From the NCBI GenBank assembly GCA_964440265.1, contig CAYTRU010000039.1, forward strand, positions 1 through 10,098: a stretch of DNA of 10,098 nucleotides, given 5' to 3'. Every line of letters starts with the position of its first letter. Within the stretch, counting starts at the first letter, position 1. This DNA comes from CAYMUN01 sp964440265 (GTDB taxonomy: Bacteria; Patescibacteriota; Saccharimonadia; Saccharimonadales; UBA4665). The translations under genes were made by a program, and so were the position numbers. Shown here one piece after another: positions 1 to 6,336 of the stretch. A model generated the notes under the pieces. It was not told the origin of the DNA. It saw only the letters and a list, made by a program, of their open reading frames with translations, and ran no database searches.

Positions 1-195
1 CAGGTATTTGCGGTACGCGTAAGCTGCGCTGAGGTTACCTGGCAAAACGATTAAATTCGTCGTCACGTTCGCGACTAATGCTGGCATACCGATGGCTAGC
101 ATCACCGGAAAAGCAATCAACATGCCACCGCCAGCAACAGCATTCATGCCACCGGCTACCAGGCCGACTAAAAATAACAGAGTGTCATGTAGCAT
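1..195 (-). CDS. TauE/SafE-family membrane permease, N-terminal part (cut by window edge)
   Basis: The minus strand from the ATG at 195 reads open to the window edge, giving 65 residues of an integral membrane protein. A first hydrophobic helix is followed by GGMNAVAGGGMLIAFPVML and then a conserved-looking ANVTTNLIVLPG segment. This Gly-rich pattern (G-x-x-A-G-x-x-N-x-x-A-G-G-G, then TN and PG) is typical of the N-terminal half of TauE/SafE (DUF81) transporters, which carry sulfite, sulfoacetate or other anions, although most members have no known substrate. The C-terminal half lies outside the window. No SD sequence and no clear -10 box sit before the ATG. The small membrane-protein gene upstream ends 38 nt before it, so the two may share a transcript. 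Family membership is fairly secure; the substrate is unknown. Confidence 0.82.
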   Translation of the reverse strand, partial: MLHDTLLFLVGLVAGGMNAVAGGGMLIAFPVMLAIGMPALVANVTTNLIVLPGNLSAAYAYRKYL

Positions 196-233
196 ATTTA
201 TTTTTTAAACGTAGGTTTAGTCTAGCACGTTTT

Positions 234-506
234 TCAGTGTTTACGGCTGATGCGGCTGACCCAATACCGCTTGAGCTGTGAGACAGTGAGTGTTGAAAGG
301 AAGAAGCCGATAACAGGTACGAGGGCATTGATCCAAGGACTAATGTGGATTACAAAGTAGAGGTAGAAGACCACGGTCAGATAGATCAGGAGCATGATCG
401 AGCCGCGGCGCAGCCAACTGACTTCCCAGCCTTTGTCAGCTTCGACTCGCAGATTACGAGCTTCTAGCTGCGCGACTCGCTCTTCCAGACTTGCACCTTC
501 TGTCAT
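234..506 (-). CDS. Small coiled-coil plus two-helix membrane protein, unknown function
   Basis: A 90-residue protein is read from the ATG at 506. Residues 6-24 (SLEERVAQLEARNLRVEAD) look like a short amphipathic coiled coil, followed by a basic WLRR patch. Two hydrophobic segments at about 36-54 and 58-76 and a basic C-terminal tail (about residues 79-90) suggest a hairpin membrane protein with the tail and coiled coil in the cytoplasm. I recall similar small proteins with a LEERVxxLEARN start and two helices in several bacteria, all uncharacterised; this is from memory. A longer frame could begin at the ATG at 560, adding 18 mostly hydrophobic residues. I prefer 506 because a TATGAT hexamer ends 6 nt before it, matching the rest of the window. 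It is divergent from tilS and followed by the permease gene 38 nt downstream. The stop is TGA. Confidence 0.7.
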   Translation of the reverse strand: MTEGASLEERVAQLEARNLRVEADKGWEVSWLRRGSIMLLIYLTVVFYLYFVIHISPWINALVPVIGFFLSTLTVSQLKRYWVSRISRKH

Positions 507-512
507 CTCATA

Positions 513-542
513 ATCATAAGCCAATGTTAGTAGTATCACCAA
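513..542 (-). promoter_or_regulatory. Predicted sigma70-type promoter for the small membrane-protein gene
   Basis: On the minus strand TTGGTG (542-537) and TATGAT (518-513) are separated by 18 nt. The -10 ends 6 nt before the ATG at 506, so transcription would start at or next to the start codon. This supports the shorter reading of the protein. The -35 match is weak (three of six). Confidence 0.5.
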
Positions 543-602
543 CAAAGAAACCCGAGTCATGCTGCCTAGCCTGAGCTGAAGTGGTAAAACTACGATATGG
601 CC

Positions 603-608
603 TATAAT
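603..608 (+). promoter_or_regulatory. Predicted -10 box for tilS (leaderless)
   Basis: A perfect TATAAT ends 7 nt before the tilS ATG at 616. No convincing -35 or TGn extension is visible. AGG directly touches the ATG and is too close to act as a ribosome binding site. A transcript would be expected to begin at or just before the A of ATG. Confidence 0.65.
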
Positions 609-615
609 TAATAGG

Positions 616-1503
616 ATGCAGGTAGAGCTTGAAGCGGGTCGGTATGTGTTAGCGGTCAGCGGTGGTGTAGATTCGATGGCATTGTTGCACCGCCTGCACC
701 GGGAGCCGGGGGTAGTTTTAACCGTAGCGCATCTGGACCACGGTATACGTCGGGATTCAGCTGATGATCGTCGACTGGTGCAGCGAACAGCTCGGCGATA
801 TGGTCTGCCATTTGTGTATCAGACGGTTGCCTTGGGGGCTGGTGCCAGCGAAGCTGCAGCTCGTGCAGCCCGCTATACTTTTTTGCATGGCGTGCGGCGA
901 GCTAGTGGCGCACAAGCAATCGTAACTGGTCATCATCAAGACGATGTCTTGGAGACAGCGATTATTAATATTTTGCGCGGGAGCGGCCGAAAAGGCTTAA
1001 CCGCGCTCAGTAGCCGTCATGACATTCGGCGGCCGTTGCTAAAAGTGCCCAAGCAAGCGGTGGTTGCCTATGCCAAGGCGCACCATCTAGAATGGCACGA
1101 AGATAGTACCAATCAAGACCAAGGCTATCTGCGCAATTACGTCCGACAGCAGCTGTTACCGCGCTTTGATGAATCTAGCCGGTCGCAGCTCCTCCAACTG
1201 ATCACGAACTTACAGATGGTTAATACCCAAATTGATGCTTTACTGAGTAACTATTTACATGTACAGTCGATAGGTGGTCGCCTAGAAAGACTGGAGTTCA
1301 ATCGGTTATCTCATGCGGAAGCACGGGAAATAATGGCGGGATGGTTGCGGGCTCATGATGTCCGAAGCTTTGATCGGCCGATGCTTGAACGGCTAACCGT
1401 AGCGGCCAAAGTTGCCCGACCTGGCAGTCAATATGACGTACTGCAAGGAGTAAAACTAGATATTGGTACCCGACATTTGGCACTCCATGGTATGGAGCGC
1501 TAG
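616..1503 (+). CDS. tilS: tRNA(Ile)-lysidine synthetase
   Basis: TilS uses ATP and lysine to convert C34 of tRNA-Ile(CAU) into lysidine, which switches the tRNA to reading AUA and to charging with isoleucine. It is normally essential. The 295-residue protein has the N-type PP-loop SGGVDS at 15-20, HLDHGIR at 39-45, the GHHQDDVLET motif at 105-114 followed by RGSGRKGL, RPLL at 139-142, and the family signature DSTN at 163-166 leading to Y-L-R-N-Y-V-R and LLPRF. After about residue 190 comes a helical region, but the long C-terminal tRNA-binding extension of E. coli TilS (about 430 residues) is absent, as in other short TilS proteins. The start is the ATG 7 nt after a TATAAT. The gene is divergent from the small membrane protein, and its stop lies 34 nt before ftsH, which has its own promoter. 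Confidence 0.95.
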   Translation: MQVELEAGRYVLAVSGGVDSMALLHRLHREPGVVLTVAHLDHGIRRDSADDRRLVQRTARRYGLPFVYQTVALGAGASEAAARAARYTFLHGVRRASGAQAIVTGHHQDDVLETAIINILRGSGRKGLTALSSRHDIRRPLLKVPKQAVVAYAKAHHLEWHEDSTNQDQGYLRNYVRQQLLPRFDESSRSQLLQLITNLQMVNTQIDALLSNYLHVQSIGGRLERLEFNRLSHAEAREIMAGWLRAHDVRSFDRPMLERLTVAAKVARPGSQYDVLQGVKLDIGTRHLALHGMER

Positions 1504-1529
1504 GCAAAGAATACTCACACAGGTATAAT
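1501..1529 (+). promoter_or_regulatory. Predicted ftsH promoter with TATAAT 8 nt before ATG
   Basis: TAGGCA (1501-1506, four of six to TTGACA, beginning at the tilS stop codon) lies 17 nt before a perfect TATAAT (1524-1529). The ATG of ftsH follows after 8 nt. A second copy, GGTATATT (1530-1537), directly follows GGTATAAT (1522-1529) and touches the ATG. There is no SD sequence, so a leaderless mRNA is expected. Confidence 0.65.
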
Positions 1530-1537
1530 GGTATATT

Positions 1538-3412
1538 ATGGATAAAAAACCGACTCGATCAAACCGCTCGCCCACTGCTAAAAATCGCCGGGGCATGAAA
1601 AATGCTGGTTTCGTTGCTCTGGTCGTGCTATTTATCTTGATTATCTTTGCGGGCACTCACCAGCCTAGCACCCTAAAGGAAATTCCTGCCACTACAGCCA
1701 TTACCGATGCCAACGCCGGTAAATACAGTCGTATCCTTGTCGACAGTAATCAGTTGGAGATTACCCCGAAAGGTGCGACAAAACCTACGCTTAAGGCATA
1801 TGTAGACGGCATCTCGGGTCTGAAGCAGCAAGGTTTTACGATCGACCCTAAAAAGGTAGTCGTCACCTATAAATCACAAAGCAATGCTAATTCTGGCTGG
1901 ATCAATTTGGCAACGTCGATTGTTCCGGTAATTATCATCGCCGGTGTCCTTTACTTCATGCTAAAAAGTGCGCAGGGACAGGGCAACCAAGCACTCAGTT
2001 TCGGTAAAAGCCGCGCTCGTTTATACGGTAACGAAAAAGATAAAGTAACTTTCAAGGAAATTGCCGGATCCGATGAAGCCAAACAAGATCTGGAGGAGGT
2101 AGTAGAGTTCCTGAAGTTCCCAAAGAAATTTGCCAGCATGGGCGCGCGCATACCAAAAGGCGTATTGCTAGTAGGCCCTCCTGGCACTGGTAAAACCTTA
2201 CTATCGCGGGCGGTAGCGGGTGAAGCCAATGTACCGTTCTTTAGTATCTCTGGGTCTGAATTCGTCGAGATGTTCGTCGGTGTGGGCGCTTCACGTGTCC
2301 GAGATCTTTTTGCCAAGGCTAAAAAGAACGCACCCTGCATAATTTTTGTAGATGAGATTGACGCTGTGGGTCGCCGCCGAGGTAGCGGTATGGGTGGTGG
2401 GCATGACGAACGTGAGCAGACGTTGAACCAGATACTAGTCGAAATGGATGGCTTCGAACAAGGTGAAAACGTCATTGTCCTAGCCGCAACCAACCGGGCT
2501 GACGTACTCGACCCGGCTTTACTTCGTCCTGGACGGTTTGACCGGCGAGTAAACATCGGCTTGCCTGACCGCAAAGATCGCGAAGCCATTCTAAAAGTCC
2601 ATTTCGCGAAAAAGCCGCTGGCTAAAAGCGTGGACCTGGATGCCCTCGCCGCCAAGGCCGCCGGATCATCAGGCGCTGACCTAGCTAACATGGCCAACGA
2701 ATCAGCTATCATCGCTGCTCGCAATGGCCATACTGAAATAACTCAACACGATGTTACGGAAGCCTTTGAGCGCGTCGCTATTGGTCCGGAGCGCAAGAGC
2801 AAGGTTATGACCGAAAGAGATAAAATGACCACGGCTTATCACGAAGCTGGTCATGCCCTAGTCGGCCACGTCTTACCAGATAGTGATCCAGTACACAAAG
2901 TCACCATTATTCCTCGTGGTGGGACTGGTGGTGTGACGTGGTTCATTCCACCGGAAGACCGTATGTTTGTCTCTTTGATTCAATTCAAGGATATGCTAGC
3001 CCGTGGACTTGGTGGTCGCATTGCTGAGGAAGTTATCCTGGGCAAGGATCGGATTACAACCGGTGCTGGCAGTGATTTGCAGCATGCTGCAGAACTCGCT
3101 CGCGATATGGTTGTTAACCAGGGCATGGGCGAAAAGCTGCGCGACCAGGTTTTCCATGTCGACGACGGTATGATGATTGACCGTCTCGTTCACGAACGAG
3201 ATTACTCTGAAGACACTGCCAAAGTTATCGATCAGGAAGTTGAAAATCTGATTACCGAAGCTGCCAACCGCGCTCGCGCCGTCATCAAGTCGAATCTGGA
3301 CAAACTGGAATTGCTCAAAGACCGTCTGCTCGAAAAAGAAACCGTTGACGCTGAAGAAGTCCTGGAAGTCTTGAGTGGTGCCAAGCTGCCTCAGGCTGCC
3401 GTACTGTACTAG
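1538..3412 (+). CDS. ftsH: ATP-dependent zinc metalloprotease FtsH
   Basis: FtsH is a hexameric membrane-anchored AAA+ protease that extracts and degrades misfolded membrane proteins and short-lived regulators. The 624 residues have a basic N-terminus, a membrane helix at about 24-39, a short extracytoplasmic domain, and a second helix at about 123-142. The AAA module follows: Walker A GPPGTGKT (213-220), the pore loop with F246 in MFVGVG, Walker B IIFVDEID (268-275), and the second region of homology around ATNR to RPGRFDR (317-336). The peptidase domain has the zinc motif HEAGH (435-439), and D513 in GAGSDLQHA is the likely third zinc ligand. Length and motifs are normal for the family and all catalytic residues are present. 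The region after QVFHVDDGMM (about 537-546) diverges from well-known FtsH proteins. It has its own promoter behind tilS. Confidence 0.97.
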   Translation: MDKKPTRSNRSPTAKNRRGMKNAGFVALVVLFILIIFAGTHQPSTLKEIPATTAITDANAGKYSRILVDSNQLEITPKGATKPTLKAYVDGISGLKQQGFTIDPKKVVVTYKSQSNANSGWINLATSIVPVIIIAGVLYFMLKSAQGQGNQALSFGKSRARLYGNEKDKVTFKEIAGSDEAKQDLEEVVEFLKFPKKFASMGARIPKGVLLVGPPGTGKTLLSRAVAGEANVPFFSISGSEFVEMFVGVGASRVRDLFAKAKKNAPCIIFVDEIDAVGRRRGSGMGGGHDEREQTLNQILVEMDGFEQGENVIVLAATNRADVLDPALLRPGRFDRRVNIGLPDRKDREAILKVHFAKKPLAKSVDLDALAAKAAGSSGADLANMANESAIIAARNGHTEITQHDVTEAFERVAIGPERKSKVMTERDKMTTAYHEAGHALVGHVLPDSDPVHKVTIIPRGGTGGVTWFIPPEDRMFVSLIQFKDMLARGLGGRIAEEVILGKDRITTGAGSDLQHAAELARDMVVNQGMGEKLRDQVFHVDDGMMIDRLVHERDYSEDTAKVIDQEVENLITEAANRARAVIKSNLDKLELLKDRLLEKETVDAEEVLEVLSGAKLPQAAVLY

Positions 3413-3452
3413 AACAAAATTTGCTAAAAAGAAGTGGAGAAATCTCTGTTAT

Positions 3453-3466
3453 CAGCCGAACGGCTG
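3453..3466 (+). terminator. Perfect 6+6 hairpin between ftsH and murJ; weak terminator or operator
   Basis: CAGCCG (3453-3458) and CGGCTG (3461-3466) are perfect inverted repeats around AA; as RNA, a five-pair stem with a GAAC loop is more realistic. Only CTTTAT follows, so it is a poor intrinsic terminator. It ends 3 nt before the murJ -10 and would sit between -35 and -10, so it may equally be an operator. It is the only clear hairpin in the ftsH-murJ gap. Confidence 0.35.
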
Positions 3467-3469
3467 CTT

Positions 3470-3475
3470 TATACT
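3470..3475 (+). promoter_or_regulatory. Predicted -10 box ahead of the murJ upstream ORF
   Basis: TATACT (five of six) ends 7 nt before an ATG at 3483, which opens a nine-codon frame rather than murJ itself. No -35 is evident. The spacing equals that of the other start-proximal -10 boxes in the window. Confidence 0.5.
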
Positions 3476-3482
3476 TGAGTGA

Positions 3483-3512
3483 ATGATTGAACAAGCCATG
3501 AAGACTCCATGA
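3483..3512 (+). CDS. Nine-codon upstream ORF overlapping the murJ start (MIEQAMKTP)
   Basis: The frame reads MIEQAMKTP and stops at TGA (3510-3512), which overlaps the murJ ATG (3509-3511) as ATGA. Its own ATG lies 7 nt after TATACT, just as the starts of ordinary genes here lie after their -10 boxes. The murJ frame is closed immediately upstream by TGA at 3488-3490, and no ATG, GTG or TTG lies between that stop and 3509, so murJ cannot simply start earlier. I infer that ribosomes load at the leaderless uORF and restart at murJ. Alternatives are a chance ATG in a 26-nt leader, or a one-base indel that split the original N-terminus. Nothing in the peptide itself suggests a function. Confidence 0.4.
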   Translation: MIEQAMKTP

Positions 3513-5110
3513 ATCCTGCCTCGCCCGACAAAAAGAAAGCTCGTTTGAGTCTTGGTAACACGGCGGCCTTGTTGATTGCGACGGGTTTGCTTGGGCAGGT
3601 ATTGGGATTTTTGCGCACCAAATTGGTCAACAGGCATTTTCCACTTAACGGTCCTCATAGTACTGATGCCTATTTTGCAGCCTTCGCCATTCCTGATTTC
3701 TTCTTCTTTACATTAGCAGCGGGGGCGCTGGGCGTGGCCTTTATGCCGATACTGGCGGATCATCTACACAAGGGTGACCGCAAGGGTGTCTGGGAGTTGT
3801 CGACTTCTCTTATGAATCTCCTATCAATTATTATGGCAGTGGTGGGCGTGATTATGTTGGTGTTTGCCAAGCCATTGATTCATTATATTGTGGCTCCTGG
3901 TCGCGGTCTGAGTCCTGAAAGTCTCGATACAGCAGCCAATATCATGCGCTTGCTGGCGTTTAATCCACTGCTGTTTACGCTCTCGGGCGTACTGACTAGC
4001 GTGCAGCAAACTATGGGCCGTTTCTTTTTCTTTGCGGTGGCACCGCTGTTTTACAATGCCACGATTATTATCAGCATTTTTGCCTTCAAGCATAATATCG
4101 GCCTGGTCGGTTTGGGAGTGGGGGCGCTGGTCGGTGCCATCGTGCAGCTGCTGATAGTGATGTGTGGATTATGGAAACTTGGCTTTGAATGGCGCCCGCG
4201 TATTAGCTGGAACAGCGCCGATTTTCGGACGGTTTTACGCAATCTACCACCGCGCTCTTTGGATCAGGGTATGGACCAAATCGGCAACATTGTCGAAACC
4301 CGCATTGCTAGCCGGTTGCATAGCGGTAGCATCAGCAATTGGAATAATGCTTTCGTGCTGAGTACGGCACCAATCTTACTGATTGGTACGGCTATCTCTA
4401 CGGCAGCTTTCCCGAGGCTCAACATGCGCTTGAGCCAGGGTCGTCCCGATCTCTTTCGTAAAGACTTTTTGATGGTGCTGCGAGCGATGATCTGGATTAG
4501 CGTGCCGCTCGTGGTGGTCTGTTATTTCGGACGTGGTTACTTAGCACGCCTGATCTACGACCAAGGAAACTTGCAGATTGCCAACATTTTTGGTTTCCTG
4601 GCTCTAGCAATTTTCTTTCGCATCCAATACGCGATTATATCGCGCTGGTTTTATGCGCAAAAGGACACCAAGACGCCGCTTTTTGTATCGCTGTTTACGA
4701 TTGGACTCAATATCTTCCTAGCGGTTAGCTTAGCCCGAAAAGAAGCCTACGGTATCGAAGGCCTGGCCATGGCGCAATCCATTACGGCTATGGTGGAAGT
4801 TTTCATCCTGGCTTGCATCATGCTGGTCCGTGATCATCGACTGTTTGATGCGACGTTCTGGAGCGGCGTGGGGCGCATCATGTCGGTCAGCGGCTTCACC
4901 GTTGTTGCCGGTTTCATAATGATTTCACTGTATCCGTTAGGATTAAATGACCGTGGTTTTTTTACACTTGGTGGTAAGTTACTCCTGATAGCAATAGTGA
5001 CACTAGGCGTGCACGTTGCGGTCTCGGCGCTATTTAGTCTAGAAGAAGTCCAGCCTATCTTTGTCAGAATACGCAAAATTCTCCTCAAGCCGATTAAGAC
5101 AGAGTTGTAA
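3509..5110 (+). CDS. murJ: MurJ/MviN-family lipid flippase
   Basis: MurJ proteins of the MOP superfamily flip lipid II, the peptidoglycan precursor, across the cytoplasmic membrane. The 533 residues form a polytopic membrane protein with about 14 hydrophobic segments, the family length and pattern. Family hallmarks are the first-helix motif QVLGFLR (30-36), STDAYFAAF (51-59), the AFMPILADH segment (77-85), the GSISNW region (273-278) and FYAQKDTKTP. Compared with E. coli MurJ recalled from memory, R24 is kept (R36), but R18, R52 and R270 align with Q30, F66 and V283, so the usual cationic cavity is largely lost. The start at 3509 is forced by an upstream in-frame stop and has no SD; it overlaps the TGA of a nine-codon ORF. 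It could be the main MurJ of a lineage with a different mechanism, or a paralogue carrying another lipid-linked sugar. Family membership is confident; the substrate is less sure. Confidence 0.87.
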   Translation: MNPASPDKKKARLSLGNTAALLIATGLLGQVLGFLRTKLVNRHFPLNGPHSTDAYFAAFAIPDFFFFTLAAGALGVAFMPILADHLHKGDRKGVWELSTSLMNLLSIIMAVVGVIMLVFAKPLIHYIVAPGRGLSPESLDTAANIMRLLAFNPLLFTLSGVLTSVQQTMGRFFFFAVAPLFYNATIIISIFAFKHNIGLVGLGVGALVGAIVQLLIVMCGLWKLGFEWRPRISWNSADFRTVLRNLPPRSLDQGMDQIGNIVETRIASRLHSGSISNWNNAFVLSTAPILLIGTAISTAAFPRLNMRLSQGRPDLFRKDFLMVLRAMIWISVPLVVVCYFGRGYLARLIYDQGNLQIANIFGFLALAIFFRIQYAIISRWFYAQKDTKTPLFVSLFTIGLNIFLAVSLARKEAYGIEGLAMAQSITAMVEVFILACIMLVRDHRLFDATFWSGVGRIMSVSGFTVVAGFIMISLYPLGLNDRGFFTLGGKLLLIAIVTLGVHVAVSALFSLEEVQPIFVRIRKILLKPIKTEL

Positions 5111-5158
5111 TTTAGTATTATTTAATGAAAAGTTAATGTTTTTCTGGCATGCTGGATA

Positions 5159-5164
5159 TATAAT
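5159..5164 (+). promoter_or_regulatory. Predicted -10 box for radC
   Basis: A perfect TATAAT abuts an ATG at 5165, and a second in-frame ATG follows 6 nt after the box at 5171. Only the second matches the spacing seen at other genes, so this site argues for a start at 5171. No clear -35 is visible in the AT-rich sequence upstream. Confidence 0.55.
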
Positions 5165-5170
5165 ATGGCC

Positions 5171-5923
5171 ATGCTAGCTACTGAGCCGCAAGTCTATACC
5201 ATACAAGATCACGATACTATTCTAGGAGAACTAGAGGTACCGTACGTATTACGTTTCAAAGACCTGCCAGATACCGAAAAACCTCGTGAGAAGTTACTGG
5301 CAATGGGTCCACATGCTCTGTCTATCGCCGAATTAGTATCTGTACTCTGGGGTGTAGGTAGTCGTAAAGAGGATGTACTAACCATGGCGAGGCGTACCCT
5401 TAAAGAGTACGGCGAAAAGACGCTCAGCCACGAACAAAATCCCAGGCGCCTAGCCGAAGCCACCGACGTCCCGCTCGTCAAAGCCTGCCAGATTATCGCC
5501 AGCTTTGAACTAGGCCGACGCTTTTATGCTACGGAGGCCGGTCGTCCGGTCCAGGTCAGGACGGCCACGCAGGCTTATCAGTATGTTAGTGATATGGGTA
5601 CCAGCAATAAAGAACAGCTGCGGGGCCTCTACCTAAACAGCCGCTATCAGCTTATTCATGATGAAATCATTTCAATCGGTAGTCTGACCTCCAATGTCGT
5701 CCATCCACGCGAAGTGTTCCAGCCAGCCATAGAACGTCACGCGGCAGCCATTGTCCTTGCCCACAACCATCCGTCCGGCAGCCTGGAACCCACCAGAGCT
5801 GATGTCGATATCACGAAACAGCTTGTTGTCGCCGGGGAGGTCCTCGGTATAGAGTTGTTGGACCACCTCATCATCACACAGGATAGTTTTACCAGTGTTA
5901 TGGAATATGCCAAGCATGAGTAG
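5171..5923 (+). CDS. radC: RadC/JAB-domain (MPN+) protein
   Basis: The protein belongs to the RadC (UPF0758) family, found in most bacteria and often called a DNA repair protein, although a direct repair role is disputed and its activity is not established. With the start at 5171 it has 250 residues; the ATG at 5165 adds two. An N-terminal helical part contains LRFKDLPDTEKPREKLLAMG and ALSIAELVSVLWGVG, a helix-hairpin-helix-like region. The C-terminal JAMM metalloprotease-like domain carries HDEIISIGSL with the expected Glu, HPREVF, and the metal motif H-N-H-P-S-G followed by an Asp ten residues after the second His. All expected metal ligands are present. The 97-residue unknown gene overlaps its stop by 8 nt, so the two are probably translated from one mRNA. 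Confidence 0.9.
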   Translation: MLATEPQVYTIQDHDTILGELEVPYVLRFKDLPDTEKPREKLLAMGPHALSIAELVSVLWGVGSRKEDVLTMARRTLKEYGEKTLSHEQNPRRLAEATDVPLVKACQIIASFELGRRFYATEAGRPVQVRTATQAYQYVSDMGTSNKEQLRGLYLNSRYQLIHDEIISIGSLTSNVVHPREVFQPAIERHAAAIVLAHNHPSGSLEPTRADVDITKQLVVAGEVLGIELLDHLIITQDSFTSVMEYAKHE

Positions 5924-6209
5924 TGCTACCTATCAATTCCGGCTTTTTGATACTGTGCTGACGCACACACGCTGGGGACGTCCGCAGCTAGTTCATGATT
6001 ATGCAGGAGATGCAGAGGAAGTTGATGCCTTAGTAGCTTCCGGTGACTGTTTTATTACTCTGGCTACAACATTGGATAAAAACACAGATTTGTTAACCGT
6101 TGATAGCCCGACGATAGCACCAGAACTCCAAAAACTCACGCGTACGCTGCTCTACTTACAGCGCCACTACAAAATAACCCGCAAAACTACTCCCAACTAC
6201 CGCCAGTAG
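5916..6209 (+). CDS. Unknown 97-residue protein overlapping the radC 3' end
   Basis: I do not recognise this protein. From the ATG at 5916 it has 97 residues, begins MSSATYQFRLFDTV, contains an acidic DAEEVDALV stretch at about 32-40, and ends in a basic tail with RHYKITRKT. It has no signal peptide or membrane segment and looks like a small soluble protein. The start overlaps the radC stop by 8 nt. A GTG at 5895 and an ATG at 5907 are in frame and could extend it by seven or three residues. No -10 box with the usual spacing precedes it, so it is probably coupled to radC. The coding call rests on the frame continuing 286 nt past radC with a normal amino acid mix. Confidence 0.65.
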   Translation: MSSATYQFRLFDTVLTHTRWGRPQLVHDYAGDAEEVDALVASGDCFITLATTLDKNTDLLTVDSPTIAPELQKLTRTLLYLQRHYKITRKTTPNYRQ

Positions 6210-6250
6210 TGTCCTAGAGTAATCTCCGGAATGGTTGTGCCACACTTGTT

Positions 6251-6275
6251 GCTGATTTGCCGCTGCCGGCTCAGC
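6251..6275 (+). repeat. Bulged hairpin between the 97-residue gene and lepA
   Basis: GCTGA (6251-6255) pairs with TCAGC (6271-6275), and GCCG (6259-6262) pairs with CGGC (6267-6270) around a CTGC loop, leaving a TTT bulge on one side. No T-run follows, so a classical intrinsic terminator is unlikely. It may end or stabilise the radC transcript. Confidence 0.3.
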
Positions 6276-6300
6276 TGCATGTGACAAAGCCATAGAAAGC

Positions 6301-6328
6301 AGGTATATACTCCTACCTCTGTTATAAT
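6301..6328 (+). promoter_or_regulatory. lepA promoter: extended -10 with an upstream inverted repeat
   Basis: TGT followed by a perfect TATAAT (6323-6328) forms an extended -10, and the lepA ATG follows after 8 nt. AGGTA (6301-6305) and TACCT (6314-6318) form an inverted repeat over the place where a -35 would lie, which could be a weak operator. No good -35 is present, as is common for extended -10 promoters. Confidence 0.6.
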
Positions 6329-6336
6329 GTCAGGAC

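Noticed and set aside
78..281. Plus-strand frame across the permease start and the end of the membrane-protein gene
   Set aside because: It is antisense to a clear TauE/SafE N-terminus, is rich in His, Gln and Cys, and lacks promoter or family features.
507..560. Upstream ATG at 560 for the small membrane-protein gene
   Set aside because: The extra 18 residues are open, but the -10 box 6 nt before the ATG at 506 lies inside this extension and the coiled-coil start resembles family starts, so 506 is preferred.
1951..2724. Long open frame on the minus strand inside ftsH (257 codons)
   Set aside because: It lies wholly antisense to the conserved AAA domain of FtsH, is rich in Ser, Arg and Pro as expected for a mirror frame, and has no promoter-like start.
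3479..3490. In-frame GTG start for murJ upstream of 3509
   Set aside because: GTG at 3479 is in the murJ frame but meets TGA at 3488-3490, so it cannot extend the protein.
5127..5144. GAAAA ... TTTTC as a murJ terminator
   Set aside because: The stem is only five A-T-rich pairs with an eight-base loop and no proper T-tract, too weak to call.
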